Shown one piece after another: positions 8,890 through 16,538 of a DNA stretch of 64,000 bases (positions within the stretch are counted from its first letter, which is position 1; the number at the start of each line of letters is the position of its first letter). A model generated the notes under the pieces. It saw only the letters and a list, made by a program, of their open reading frames with translations, made no database searches and was not told the DNA's origin. The DNA lies in the NCBI GenBank assembly GCA_905221605.1, contig CAJNDS010002200.1, positions 112,787 to 176,786 of the forward strand, in the 5' to 3' direction. A program made the translations under genes and the position numbers. This DNA is from Symbiodinium natans (lineage: Eukaryota; Sar; Dinophyceae; Suessiales; Symbiodiniaceae).

Positions 8890-9966
8890 AGAAATTCAAG
8901 GGTTCGGGTTTAGGGTTTAGGGTTTAGGGTATAGGGTCTGGGGTGTAGGGTTGAGGGTTTAGGGTTTATTCCCCACACAGCTGATTTCAATGTTTCCGCT
9001 GGAGCCAACAACGGGCCTTGCTCACGAAGACTTGGGCCTTGCCAACGAAGTTCCGGCCTTTGTGCCTTGCCCACGAAGGTTTGAGCCGTGCCCACGAAGA
9101 TTTGTGCTTTGCCCACGAAGATTTGCGCCTGGCCCATGAAGAAGGAAGCTCGAAGCACAAATCTTCGTGGGCAAGGTCCGCTTTGTGCCTTGCCCACGAA
9201 AAGCCCACGAAGTTTTGGCCTTTGTGCCTCCAAGCGATTTGTGCCGTGCCCATGAAGATTTGCGCCTTGCCCACGAAGATCATTAAGGTTTAAACTCTTG
9301 TATGATACAGAGGTTTAGGGTTTAGGGTTTAGGGTTTAGGGTTTAGGGTTTAGAGTTTAAGGTTTAGGGCTTAGAGGTTAGGGCGTAGGGTAGGCTTGCG
9401 CAGGGGTTCAGGGGTTCAGGGATTGGGGGTTGTTTCGGGTCTATAGGGCGTAGGGGCTTAGGATTATGGGCTTGTTGAACCGGTTATGTGTTTTCCTAGC
9501 ACAACATGGGCTTATGCAGTACACAATTTATGTGGGGGATTTGGGTGCAGTGTTTAGGGTTTACAAGTTCAAAGCCCATAAACCAACAATCGGAAAATAG
9601 GGTCTTGTTCTTGGGGTTTGTGCTGGACTGCTCGGGTTAGGGTGGGGGGTCCAGAGACTTCCTCTTCCGCGGGAAACCCAAACCCCAAACCACAAGCCCC
9701 AAACCCTAAGCCCTGAAGCCTGAGCCCTAAACCTAAACCCGAAACCCTAAACTGTGAACCCTAAGCCCTAAACCTAAGCCCAAAACCCTAAACTCTGACC
9801 CCTAAACCCTAAACCCTGAACCCTGAACCCTGAACCCTAAACCCTAAACCCTAAACACTAAACCCTAAACCCTAAACCCTAAACCCTAAACCCTGAACCC
9901 TAAACCCTAAACCCTAGCCCTAAACCCTAAACCCTAAACCCTAAACTCTAAACCCTAAACCCTAAA
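8890..9966. repeat. degenerate telomere-like tracts and tandem block, no exon seen
   Basis: This contains TTTAGGG units (about 8899-8970 and 9310-9400), a 21-bp tandem block (9016-9285) and then heavily mutated heptamers. CCCTAAA variants rise to regular units by 9840-9966. No supported coding island was seen. Confidence 0.75.
9016..9285. repeat. 21-bp tandem repeat with an inverted copy inside
   Basis: The unit is close to GCCCACGAAGATTTGTGCTTT. Because it is 21 bp it reads as a heptapeptide (AHEDLCF) on one strand, which creates long open frames. Around 9150-9175 one unit is inverted (CACAAATCTTCGTGGGC), giving a hairpin. I do not regard it as protein-coding. Confidence 0.8.
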
Positions 9967-9967
9967 G

Positions 9968-10054
9968 TCCTCTGCAGGCAGCGGCTCAAGGTCTGAGGGC
10001 GCGGGTGGCCTGGTTGGGTCGGACTCGTTGAAGATGTGAACCTCGTCGTACCCA
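9968..10054 (-). CDS. exon-like island, unassigned
   Basis: The minus frame reads GYDEVHIFNESDPTRPPAPS and then DLEPLPAED. The upstream island at 10288-10384 ends EARIF and joins in phase if the shared TTT at both junctions is counted once, giving RIFGYDEVHIF. The upstream intron edge has no AG, only CCCTAAACCCTTT, so a non-canonical acceptor or different border is implied. Confidence 0.6.
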
Positions 10055-10146
10055 AAGGGTTTAGGGTTTAGGGTTTAGGGTTTGGGGTTTAGGGTTTGGG
10101 GTTTAGGGTTTAGGGTTTGGGGTTTGGGGTTTAGGGTTCTATGTCT

Positions 10147-10231
10147 GTATAGCATGCGCATTCTTGGGCTTTAAAGGGGCTCCTGTGTAGTAGCTTTAGG
10201 ACCCAAGTATATACTACATGGGCGCATGAAA
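10147..10231. mobile_element. palindromic element, family G
   Basis: It has partial inverted ends ATGCGCATTCTTGGGC and CCCAAGTATATACTAC...GGGCGCAT. Relatives occur at 31.9, 54.4, 59.8 and 60.4 kb, sharing ACTTGGGCC..TAAAGGGG and a TAGTA/TACTA core. Confidence 0.6.
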
Positions 10232-10287
10232 CCTCCCCTAAACCCTAAGCCCTACACCCTAAACCCTAAACCCTAAACCCCTCAAGG

Positions 10288-10384
10288 AAAGATGCGAGCC
10301 TCGTCGTAGTTGCCCGTTAACTCAGCGAAGTGCCGTGCCAGCCACACGGTATGAGCTTCCGGCCACACGGAGTTCAGGTGATAC
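10288..10384 (-). CDS. exon-like island, unassigned
   Basis: After an acceptor AAAAAG the minus frame reads YHLNSVWPEAHTVWLARHFA and then ELTGNYDEARIF. The helical, aromatic composition looks like folded protein. Read past ATCTTT it would stop at TGA just before GTTTAGGG, so it is either spliced at TTT or is a last exon. Confidence 0.6.
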
Positions 10385-10606
10385 CTTTTTAGAGGTTTAG
10401 GGTTTAGGGGTTTAGGGTTTAGGGTGTAGGGTTTAGGGGTTTATGGTTTAGGGCCTAAAGGGTTCAGAGTTTTGTGGATTTTAGGGTTCAGGGTTTCAGG
10501 ATGGGGGTTTCTTGTTCAGGGCTTTGGGGTTTCCAGATTTTAGGGCCTAGGATTCTCTTCCTCTATTTGATGTGTTCGTTTTTGTTGTTTTTATTTCTCT
10601 CTCTCG

Positions 10607-10639
<33 letters not shown>

Positions 10640-11165
10640 GTGCTGCTCAGCCTTCAAATGACTAAGTCCTCAGAGACGATTTCTTGATTGTGATCCTCTC
10701 AACTTAAAACCCCAAAAAGTAAAGGGGCCCACTTAGATCAAAAGGATGCAAGCTTCAAAGTTACATCATTGCCACACTGCAGCCGCAACCTCCGCAGAAG
10801 TATCGATCGGCACTGGCCTTACTTCTTCAATAACCAAGGCATAACGAAAGCTTAAGCTTTATTCTTCCTGCTGATTACGGAAACCTCAAAAAATTAATTT
10901 AAAGTTCAACTGCTGGCTAAGTAAGCCGATTAAACTCCTCCAAGCGCTAGATGACCTTAAACCTATATAAACCCCACAAGCCCGTAACCCCAAACACCTA
11001 AGCCCTAAAGCCTAAAGCCTAAAGCCTAAACCCTACACGCCTAAACCCCTAAACCCCTAAACCCCTAAACCTCTAAACCCCTAAACCCCTAAACCCCTAA
11101 CCCCTACGCCCCTAAACCCTAAACCCTAAACCCCAAACCCTGAACCCTAAACCCCCATACCCAAC
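10385..11165. other. telomere-like variants, CT microsatellite and unique AT-richer DNA
   Basis: Degenerate TTTAGGG units (10390-10540) lead into a (CT)n run at about 10599-10636. About 300 bp of AT-richer unique sequence follows with no convincing frame, then CCCTAAA and CCCCTAAA units (10990-11150). No gene part was identified. Confidence 0.65.
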
Positions 11166-11262
11166 CATCTGAAGAAGGGAGGCCGGATTGACGCGGAACA
11201 CGCTGAGAGGGCTGCTGACGTTGAGAACCGTTCGAGACAGCGGGTATGCAGCCTTGCAGGCG
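11166..11262 (-). CDS. exon-like island, unassigned
   Basis: The frame runs from an acceptor ACTCAG to a donor GTTGGG after CAGATG. It reads ACKAAYPLSRTVLNVSSPLS and then VFRVNPASLLQM. The alternation of polar and hydrophobic residues suggests real protein. It lies between (CCCTAAA)n and (TTTAGGG)n. Confidence 0.6.
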
Positions 11263-11310
11263 CTGAGTTTTGCAGGGGGGACATGGGTCAAGCGTCGGGC
11301 GTGTTATGGT

Positions 11311-11427
11311 TAGTTTAGGGTTTAGGGTTTAGGGTTTAGGGTTTAGGGTTTAGGGTTTAGGGTTTAGGGTTTAGGGTTTCGGGTTTCGGGTTTCGGGTTT
11401 CGGGTTTCGGGTTTCGGGTTTCGGGTC
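11311..11427. repeat. TTTAGGG tract passing into a TTTCGGG array
   Basis: Nine TTTAGGG units are followed by about seven consecutive TTTCGGG units. A block switch to a single variant points to local amplification of a mutated unit rather than random decay. Confidence 0.9.
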
Positions 11428-11429
11428 CA

Positions 11430-11530
11430 GGTTTGCAAGAAATGATGAAGTCCTCTGCACCCAAGCAGCCCAGCTGGCATAGGAGTGGCCGGTCGCAGCA
11501 TGGCAAGCGTTGCAATGACAGTTTGATATC
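11430..11530 (-). CDS. exon-like island, unassigned
   Basis: Starting after an acceptor CATCCAAG, the frame reads YQTVIATLAMLRPATPMPAG and then LLGCRGLHHFLQTW. It joins in phase with the exon at 11669-11750. Two other minus frames are also open, so frame choice rests on that junction. Confidence 0.45.
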
Positions 11531-11668
11531 CTTGGATGGCCATGAAAAAACTCTGAGGACAATGTTCCGAAATATGACCCTCTTAAGAACCGGTAAGGGG
11601 AAAAACATGAAATATCGCAAGGGAACCCTCAACCCTCAACCCTAAACCCTAAATCCTAAACCCTAAAC

Positions 11669-11750
11669 CGAGTAGCTGCATCGGTCCTCCATAGCTTGCG
11701 ACCTTCACTCCCCCGCAGGCGCACTCCGCATGGTGCGCAGGCCCCATGGC
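11669..11750 (-). CDS. exon-like island, unassigned
   Basis: The acceptor is CTGCCTAG and the putative donor is GTTTAGG of the adjoining repeat. The frame reads AMGPAHHAECACGGVKVASY and then GGPMQLLG. It connects in phase 0 with the exon ending at 12040 (donor GTAAAAG). An alternative acceptor would end the protein quickly. Confidence 0.5.
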
Positions 11751-11764
11751 CTAGGCAGCTCAGT

Positions 11765-12030
11765 GGGTTTAGGGTTGAGGGTTTGGGTTTAGGGTTTAGG
11801 GTCGTAAGGTTTAGAGGGTTTAAGGGTTTAGGGTTCGAAGGGTTTAGAGGGTTTAAGGGTTTATATAGGGCTTATAGGGTTATAGGGTTCATAGGACAGC
11901 TCAGTGGTAGGGTTTGTAGGTTTGACAGGGTTCATAGGGTTTGTAGGGTTTACAGGTTTTATAGGGCTTATAGGGTTTACAGGGTAGCCTGTAGGGTTTA
12001 TAGGGTTTGGCAGGGTTTATAGGGTTTACA
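11765..12030. repeat. TTTAGGG and TTTATAGGG variant tract (intron)
   Basis: Units change from TTTAGGG to a nine-base form, TTTATAGGG/TTTGTAGGG, over 250 bp. It fills the inferred intron between the exons at 11669-11750 and 12040-12322. Confidence 0.8.
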
Positions 12031-12039
12031 GGCTTTTAC

Positions 12040-12322
12040 GTGCCAGGCGTGTGAAACATGAAGAGTACCAGGTACCCCTTTTCCAGAAGCGACAGAATAG
12101 GATATCTGGTCGGCTTGCCCTATCGCCTTGGGCGGTGAGCTTGCAAGTTCCCAAACTTCTTTTTCAATGTATGGGTAGCCGTTTCGCTCCAGCCACGCAA
12201 CTTCCGCCTTCTGCGAATTCCCGAGGCCTTCGGACGCCTCCAAGAACACGCGATCCTCCTCCGAAAGCGTTGCTAGGAACAGGCGATGCACCTCCCAGGG
12301 GTCCTTATCTTTAAGGGGATCC
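12040..12322 (-). CDS. exon of membrane-protein gene, soluble domain
   Basis: This exon encodes about 94 residues, including DPWEVHRLFLATLSEEDRVF, AEVAWLERNGYPYIEKEVWE and GTLHVSHAWH. In the sense direction it begins right after TTTAG and ends at a donor GTAAAAG. Phase agrees with exon 12399-12513 across an intron made only of heptamers. The domain was not recognised; the helices look amphipathic and charged. Confidence 0.8.
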
Positions 12323-12398
12323 CTAAACCCTAAACCCTAAACCCTAAACCCTAAACCCTGAACCCTGAACCCTAAACCCTAAACCCTAAACCCTAAAC
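12323..12398 (-). other. 76-bp intron made entirely of telomere-like heptamers
   Basis: In the sense direction the intron starts GTTTAGGG, consists of about eleven heptamers (two are TTCAGGG) and ends TTTAG. Exon 12399-12513 ends in phase 2 (GG) and exon 12040-12322 resumes with G GAT CCC, so the frame is kept. Each frame through the heptamers meets TAG, so reading through is excluded. Confidence 0.75.
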
Positions 12399-12513
12399 CC
12401 AGCCTCCCGAGAGTAGGGCGAGGAGGAGTCTGGGCCTTGCTTGTTCGATAGGTGCCTGAGGCCAGCCAGGAGGGCATTTTGGAAGCTGTCAGATTGGAGG
12501 AAGGCATCCTTAC
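12399..12513 (-). CDS. exon of membrane-protein gene
   Basis: The frame reads KDAFLQSDSFQNALLAGLRH, then LSNKQGPDSSSPYSREAG. It lies between the family C element-intron on its upstream side and the heptamer intron on its downstream side. An alternative frame is open but fails to continue into the next exon. Confidence 0.75.
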
Positions 12514-12678
12514 CTTAGTGGCCCAGTAACAGGGTTTATAGGGTTTGTAGGGTTTATAGGTTTTACAGGGGTTTATAGGTTTTACAGGGGTTTATAGGGT
12601 TTATGGGGTTTGTAGGGTTTATAGGGTTTGTAGGCTTCTAGGGGTTGCCAACAAGGGAAAAGAGTGCCACTGGGCTAC
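12514..12678. mobile_element. family C element acting as an intron, with TTTATAGGG tract inside
   Basis: The ends CTTAGTGGCCCAGTAAC and GTGCCACTGGGCTACTAAG are inverted repeats. Between them lie about twelve TTTATAGGG-type units. Coding sequence abuts both ends, with a GTAGCC donor and an ACTAAG acceptor from the element's own termini. A palindrome supplies the splice ends and a telomere-like tract has grown in its loop. Confidence 0.75.
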
Positions 12679-13394
12679 TAAGTTGCACCGGAAAATCGCT
12701 TCGCGGCGCGCGTGCTCCTTCCCTGCGTTGGTGAAGTCTCTGACTTTACCCTTGCCTCTCATGCCGTTAACGTAGTATACCACAAGGGTGCATTTGTCTG
12801 ATACTGCCTGCTCAACGTTGGCAATCCATTTGGACCACCATCTGCAGCCCCACGGCTTGGCTTCGCCATAAAGCGGGGTGCACCAGCACTCGCCATGCAA
12901 GTCACACAAGTCCTGTCTGGGAGGAATTGGGTCATGAAGTCCGAAGTGTTTCGACCCTTGTGGCAGAAACACCACCGCCGCACTGATGTCGTCTTGCCGA
13001 CTGCCGGCCACCAACTCGTCCCAGGCCGTGGCATATTTCCCAGGCCACGAGCACACGGTCTCTCGCTTTGGGAGGACATTTCCCTCAAAGACAATCGTGT
13101 GCTCGTGGGTGGTGTGGACGGCTGCGTCAAGGGACCCTTTTGGCGGCTTCAGCAGCAAAGACGCGAAGGAATCCATAAAGCCACAGTTTTGAAGGAGAAA
13201 ATAGGGCCAAAGAAAGGGGAAAAAGAAGGCACCAGCAAACGCACTGTCAGCTTTTTTCTTCCAACCTCCATCCTCACTTCTCCAACCATACACGCCGCCA
13301 CAGCACATCATCAAGGCCACCGGACCACAAAGAACGGCCAAGAGCCGACCGTAGCCGCTGAGGCCGATGGCCACACTCATTGCCACGGCGCAAC
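12679..13394 (-). CDS. main exon of an unidentified membrane protein
   Basis: This is the longest coding exon of the window, about 238 residues. It opens with hydrophobic segments (LAVLCGPVALMMCCGGVYGW and FAGAFFFPFLWPYFLLQ), consistent with one or two membrane passes. A soluble, cysteine- and tryptophan-rich part follows (HGECWCTPLYGEAKPWGCRW, then NVEQAVSDKCTLVVYYVNGM). Both ends abut family C palindromes. I do not recognise the family. Plus-strand frames here are shadows. Confidence 0.85.
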
Positions 13395-13518
13395 CTAGAC
13401 CCAGGAGTAACCTAGGAACAAAAAAAAAAGCGTGCCCTTTTTGGCTTTAAAGGGAATTTACAAGGGAACCCCAACCCTTGAAAAAAAAAGGGACATGAGG
13501 GCCTACTGCGGGTCCTAG
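13395..13518. mobile_element. family C element forming a complete intron
   Basis: The ends CTAGACCCAGGAGTAACC and GGCCTACTGCGGGTCCTAG are inverted repeats and abut coding sequence on both sides. The 124-bp intron is the element itself, with almost no extra bases. This is the arrangement expected of an introner. Confidence 0.8.
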
Positions 13519-13643
13519 CAGCTGAAGGAGACGAAGGGACACAAACAGAAGCAGCTCAGGCCCAGCTGAGTTGTCCAGCCCTCATCTCTTGCCAGCAGCT
13601 GGAACTGCTGCAGCTCGGGATTGGCTCGGACAGAATCCTGAAC
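13519..13643 (-). CDS. exon of membrane-protein gene, with membrane segment
   Basis: The frame begins after an acceptor CTACTAAG. It reads VQDSVRANPELQQFQLLARD and EGWTTQL, then a hydrophobic cysteine-rich run (GLSCFCLCPFVSFS) that leads into the hydrophobic start of the next exon. It is flanked on both sides by family C elements. Confidence 0.75.
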
Positions 13644-13802
13644 CTTAGTAGCCCAGCCACCATATGAAAAGAAGGGCACCTATTTTTTGTAGGGTTTAGG
13701 GTTTAGGGTTTAGGGTTTAGGGTTTAGGGTTTAGGGTTTAGGGTTTAGGGTTTAGGGTTTAGGGTAAAAAGGGTACAGGGCACCACTGGGCTACCAAGGA
13801 AC
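13644..13802. mobile_element. family C element-intron interrupted by TTTAGGG units
   Basis: The ends CTTAGTAGCCCAG and CTGGGCTACCAAGG are inverted repeats. The middle, 13687-13767, holds about eleven perfect TTTAGGG units. It separates two coding exons, with GTT present at both junctions. Confidence 0.75.
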
Positions 13803-13904
13803 TTGTCCCTTGGACAAGTCCAAGCCACCTGCAGCCCCACCCAGGCCAATGATTCCGCAGGCCCCGCAGCCGAAGAGAACCACCAGCGCCGCCGCCAGAA
13901 GAAC
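13803..13904 (-). CDS. exon of membrane-protein gene, transmembrane helix
   Basis: After an acceptor GTCCCAG the frame encodes VLLAAALVVLFGCGACGIIG, then LGGAAGGLDLSKGQ: a strongly hydrophobic glycine/alanine-rich helix followed by a polar tail. The donor is GTTCCT at the start of the family C element. Confidence 0.72.
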
Positions 13905-13918
13905 CTGGGACTCTAAAT

Positions 13919-13985
13919 CTACCTACAGATTCGTAGGTAGCTGCCCTTGAGTAGTAGGTATAGATTCATAGTAGCTGCCCTTCAG
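13919..13985. repeat. short inverted/direct repeat near exon
   Basis: CTACCTACAGATTCGTAGGTAG is a self-complementary hairpin, followed by a degenerate second copy (GTAGTAGGTATAGATTCATAG). It lies between two coding islands and is probably intronic. Confidence 0.6.
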
Positions 13986-13988
13986 TTA

Positions 13989-14399
13989 GAAGGGAAGAAC
14001 CCATAAAAAATCTGCAGGGTCTAGAGGGTCCCAGGAACACCTTGCAGCTCGGCCTCGAGGTTGAAGGAGGCCACTGCGCAGGAGACCATGCCTGTGAGCA
14101 AACTCCTGGGCTGACTTCTGAATCCCCTCCAAAAAGTTTATAACTTTTAGGCTCCTTAAGTCGTAGTTTTCTACGAAAAGCCACAAAAGGGTAAAGCGAA
14201 AACCCAACAGGTTAAAGCCCTAAGAGCCAAAGCCAAGGCTCAGCATGCAAAGAATCATGCAGGTCATGGCGCGCTTCTGCCTCCGAAGGACGGCTTGGGT
14301 CACCTCGGCGTTCTTCTCCTGGTTGATCTCTGCCTGCCGCCGCGTGCGCGCGCGGCCCTCCTCCTCAGCTCCGGCCTCTTCCTCTACTGAGACTTGGAA
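13989..14399 (-). CDS. coding islands with coiled coil and membrane helix, one in-frame TAG
   Basis: One minus frame reads an acidic/basic coiled-coil-like stretch (VSVEEEAGAEEEGRARTRRQ, AEINQEKNAEVTQAVLRRQK). It continues into a hydrophobic helix (MTCMILCMLSLGFGS), meets TAG at 14220-14222, and goes on as GFNLLGFRFTLLWLFVENYD. The TAG may be the end of a very short intron, a mutation or a gene end. The first part is better supported than the second. Confidence 0.55.
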
Positions 14400-14480
14400 C
14401 CCTAGCAAAAATTCTGTAATTCTTGCTGTCTCTTAGGAATTATAGTACCCAAAAATCAAAAAACTATTACCAAGTACCCC
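14391..14480. mobile_element. palindromic element, family I, in an intron
   Basis: ACTTGGAACCCTAGCAAA on one side and ACTATTACCAAGTACCCC on the other match a second copy at 19117-19207. It separates the coding islands at 14399 and 14483, so it makes up essentially the whole intron. Confidence 0.7.
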
Positions 14481-14482
14481 TA

Positions 14483-14791
14483 AGCTTCCTCTTGGGCATG
14501 CTTGAGAGCCTCGCGCCCGAAGGCCCCGAAGCTGCTTGAGAGCTGCAAAGCGGCACCTTGTGCTACGGCGCACGTGCCCCAAACATTCCGGTCGTCCCGC
14601 AGCCTGACCGACAGCTGAGGGTGGGCATCCAGGGAGTCGATTTCGAAGTCCATTCTTGCCTCCGGGTAGATGACCCGCCATTCGCTCCGTACTTCAACTT
14701 CGGCCGCAACCCGGAGGTCGTTCCAAACCGCGCAAGTCTTTGCTTCAGGGTCCCCGGGAACCTTGCGGACCAAAATGAACCGTACAAGGGT
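14483..14791 (-). CDS. exon-like island, about 100 residues
   Basis: The open minus frame reads ILVRKVPGDPEAKTCAVWND, VAAEVEVRSEWRVIYPEARM, then DFEIDSLDAHPQLSVRLRDD and ends GREALKHAQEE. Alternating hydrophobic strands with acidic loops are loosely reminiscent of a C2-type beta sandwich, but I could not confirm this. The right limit is set by an upstream stop at 14792. Confidence 0.65.
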
Positions 14792-14887
14792 TTATGGTCC
14801 ATATTACCTTAATAGGAGTTGTAGGTCGCATAGGGTCTATGCCCCCCAATTTTAGGGCTCACTTCGTGCCCAACAAAAAGTGCCTGC

Positions 14888-14985
14888 TTTTGGACGCTCT
14901 CCTCTTGGAGCTCACCGGGGAGGCCCTCCCTCTGGTAGCCGCAGCTCTCGCAAGCTTCCAGCATTTCCCAAAGCTCTATAAACAT
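14888..14985 (-). CDS. possible first exon of the 12-15 kb gene
   Basis: The frame opens at an ATG (MFIELWEMLEACESCGYQRE) and continues GLPGELQEESVQKQALF. Whether the ATG is the true start or the frame follows an acceptor just upstream is unclear. A GTGAGC within it could be an internal donor. Confidence 0.4.
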
Positions 14986-15345
14986 GCGGTGAGGTGGCCA
15001 TCTGTCAAGTTTGCTAAAACCCTAAGAGTCCATGTACGTACCTTTAAGTGGGGAATTCTTGGGCCTTAAAGTTACTTGGTAAAGAACCTCCTGTATAGGG
15101 ATTTTTGGGGTTTTTGGTAGATACTATTATGATACATGCACCCTTAGGGGGATGTTCTTGAAGGTTCATTGTCATTTGTTCAAAAGAAGACTTGGCCTGA
15201 TAATGGTCGCTTAGTTGTTGAACGCTGTTTTGGCTTTGTCGTGTTTTGGCTGAGTTTGGAGGTTTAGGGTTTAGGGTTTAGGGTTTAGGGTTTGGGGTTT
15301 AGGGTTTAGGGTTTAGGGTTTGGAGTGCAAAGCCCGTTTTGGGTT

Positions 15346-15419
15346 TCCAGCAGTGAGACCTTCTTGGAGCCGTTCCGCGGCGCTTTGGAGTCCTACCGTT
15401 GGCCGTGCAGCCCCATTCA
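15346..15419 (-). CDS. exon-like island, strand uncertain
   Basis: The island lies between two TTTAGGG tracts. The minus frame reads NGAARPTVGLQSAAERLQEG. A plus frame (SSETFLEPFRGALESYRWPC) with a TTTCCAG acceptor is equally good. Confidence 0.33.
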
Positions 15420-15824
15420 GGGTTTAGGGTTTAGGGTTTAGGGTTTAGGGTTTAGGGTTCCAGGGTTCCAATGTTACAAAACCCAAAAACGCCTCAAAAC
15501 TCGAAACATCCATCCGCAAGAACCACAATCAACAACAACGAATGAATACATGATTATGTGAATAAAACAAATGAATAAATAGGGACAATCATGATCATAC
15601 GAAACAACTAAAGGAACAAGCACCCTCACCGGCTTGCTAAGAAACTTACGTTGAAGCCAACATGTATGGAAATGTTTCCTTCAGTTAGCCACCCTTCTAA
15701 ACTCTCCACCATCAAGTCTAGGAAAAGGAATACCACCCGTAGACCCTCCTAAACCTGCAGCCCTAAACCCTAGACCCTAAACCCTAGCCCTAGACCCTAA
15801 ACCCTGAAACCCTAAACCCTAATC

Positions 15825-15930
15825 CAAGTCTTCCAATAAGCGGCAGCCACGGCTGCATAGTTGTAAGCCGGCTTTGGCGCCCAGCGACGAAGGAAGCTGG
15901 CCATATGCCGGAGATGCGATGGACAATGCT
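15825..15930 (-). CDS. exon-like island, aromatic/basic segment
   Basis: After an acceptor GACATCAG the frame reads HCPSHLRHMASFLRRWAPKP and then AYNYAAVAAAYWKTW. The high Trp/Tyr/Arg content argues for real protein. The family is unknown. Confidence 0.58.
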
Positions 15931-16200
15931 CTGATGTCTTAGAGGGCCTGTAGAAGCCCCATTTCAACCCCATGCAGTCCCCAAACCCTAAACCCTAAAC
16001 CCTAAACCCGAAACCCGAAACCCTAAACCCTAAACCCTAAGGCCTAAGCCCTAAGCCCTAAACCCTAAACCCGTGTTCAAACCTATGTGAACCTTAAATG
16101 AACCCAGACGCCCGCAGATGAAATCCCAGAGCTGCCTAAACCGGAGTTTAGGGTTCAGGGTTCAGGGTTTAGGGTTTGGGGGCTTAGGGTTTAGGGTTTA

Positions 16201-16330
16201 GGGTTTGGGGGTTTGGGGGTTTGGGGGTTTGGGGGTTTGGGGGTTTGGGGGTTTGGGGGTTTGGGGGTTTGGGGGTTTGGGGGGTTTGGGGGTTTGGGGG
16301 TTTGGGGGTTGGGGGTTTGGGGGTTAGGGT
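16201..16330. repeat. GTTTGGGGG nine-base array
   Basis: About thirteen consecutive units of GTTTGGGGG replace the usual TTTAGGG in the middle of a telomere-like tract. It is a local expansion of a mutant unit and strongly G-rich. Confidence 0.92.
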
Positions 16331-16538
16331 TTAGGGTTTCGGGTTCCCTAAGCCCTGAACCTTAAGCCGTTTGTGAGCGCATGCCCTGCTTCTCGATGCG
16401 GCGCCCCCCCCCACCCCCCAGAAGTTCCACGCAGGCTGAGGGCTTGTAGCTTCAGGGATTGAGACCGGGGTTTAGGGTTTAGGGTTTAGGGTTTAGGGTT
16501 CAGGGTTCAGGGTTTAGGGTTTAGGGTTTAGGGTTTAG

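Noticed and set aside
8910-9293. Two ~100-residue proteins over the 21-bp array
   Set aside because: Same reason: the period is a multiple of three. The peptides run on into telomere-like repeat.
12895-13398. 167-residue plus-strand frame
   Set aside because: It is the antisense shadow of the 716-bp minus exon, which has membrane segments and in-phase neighbours.
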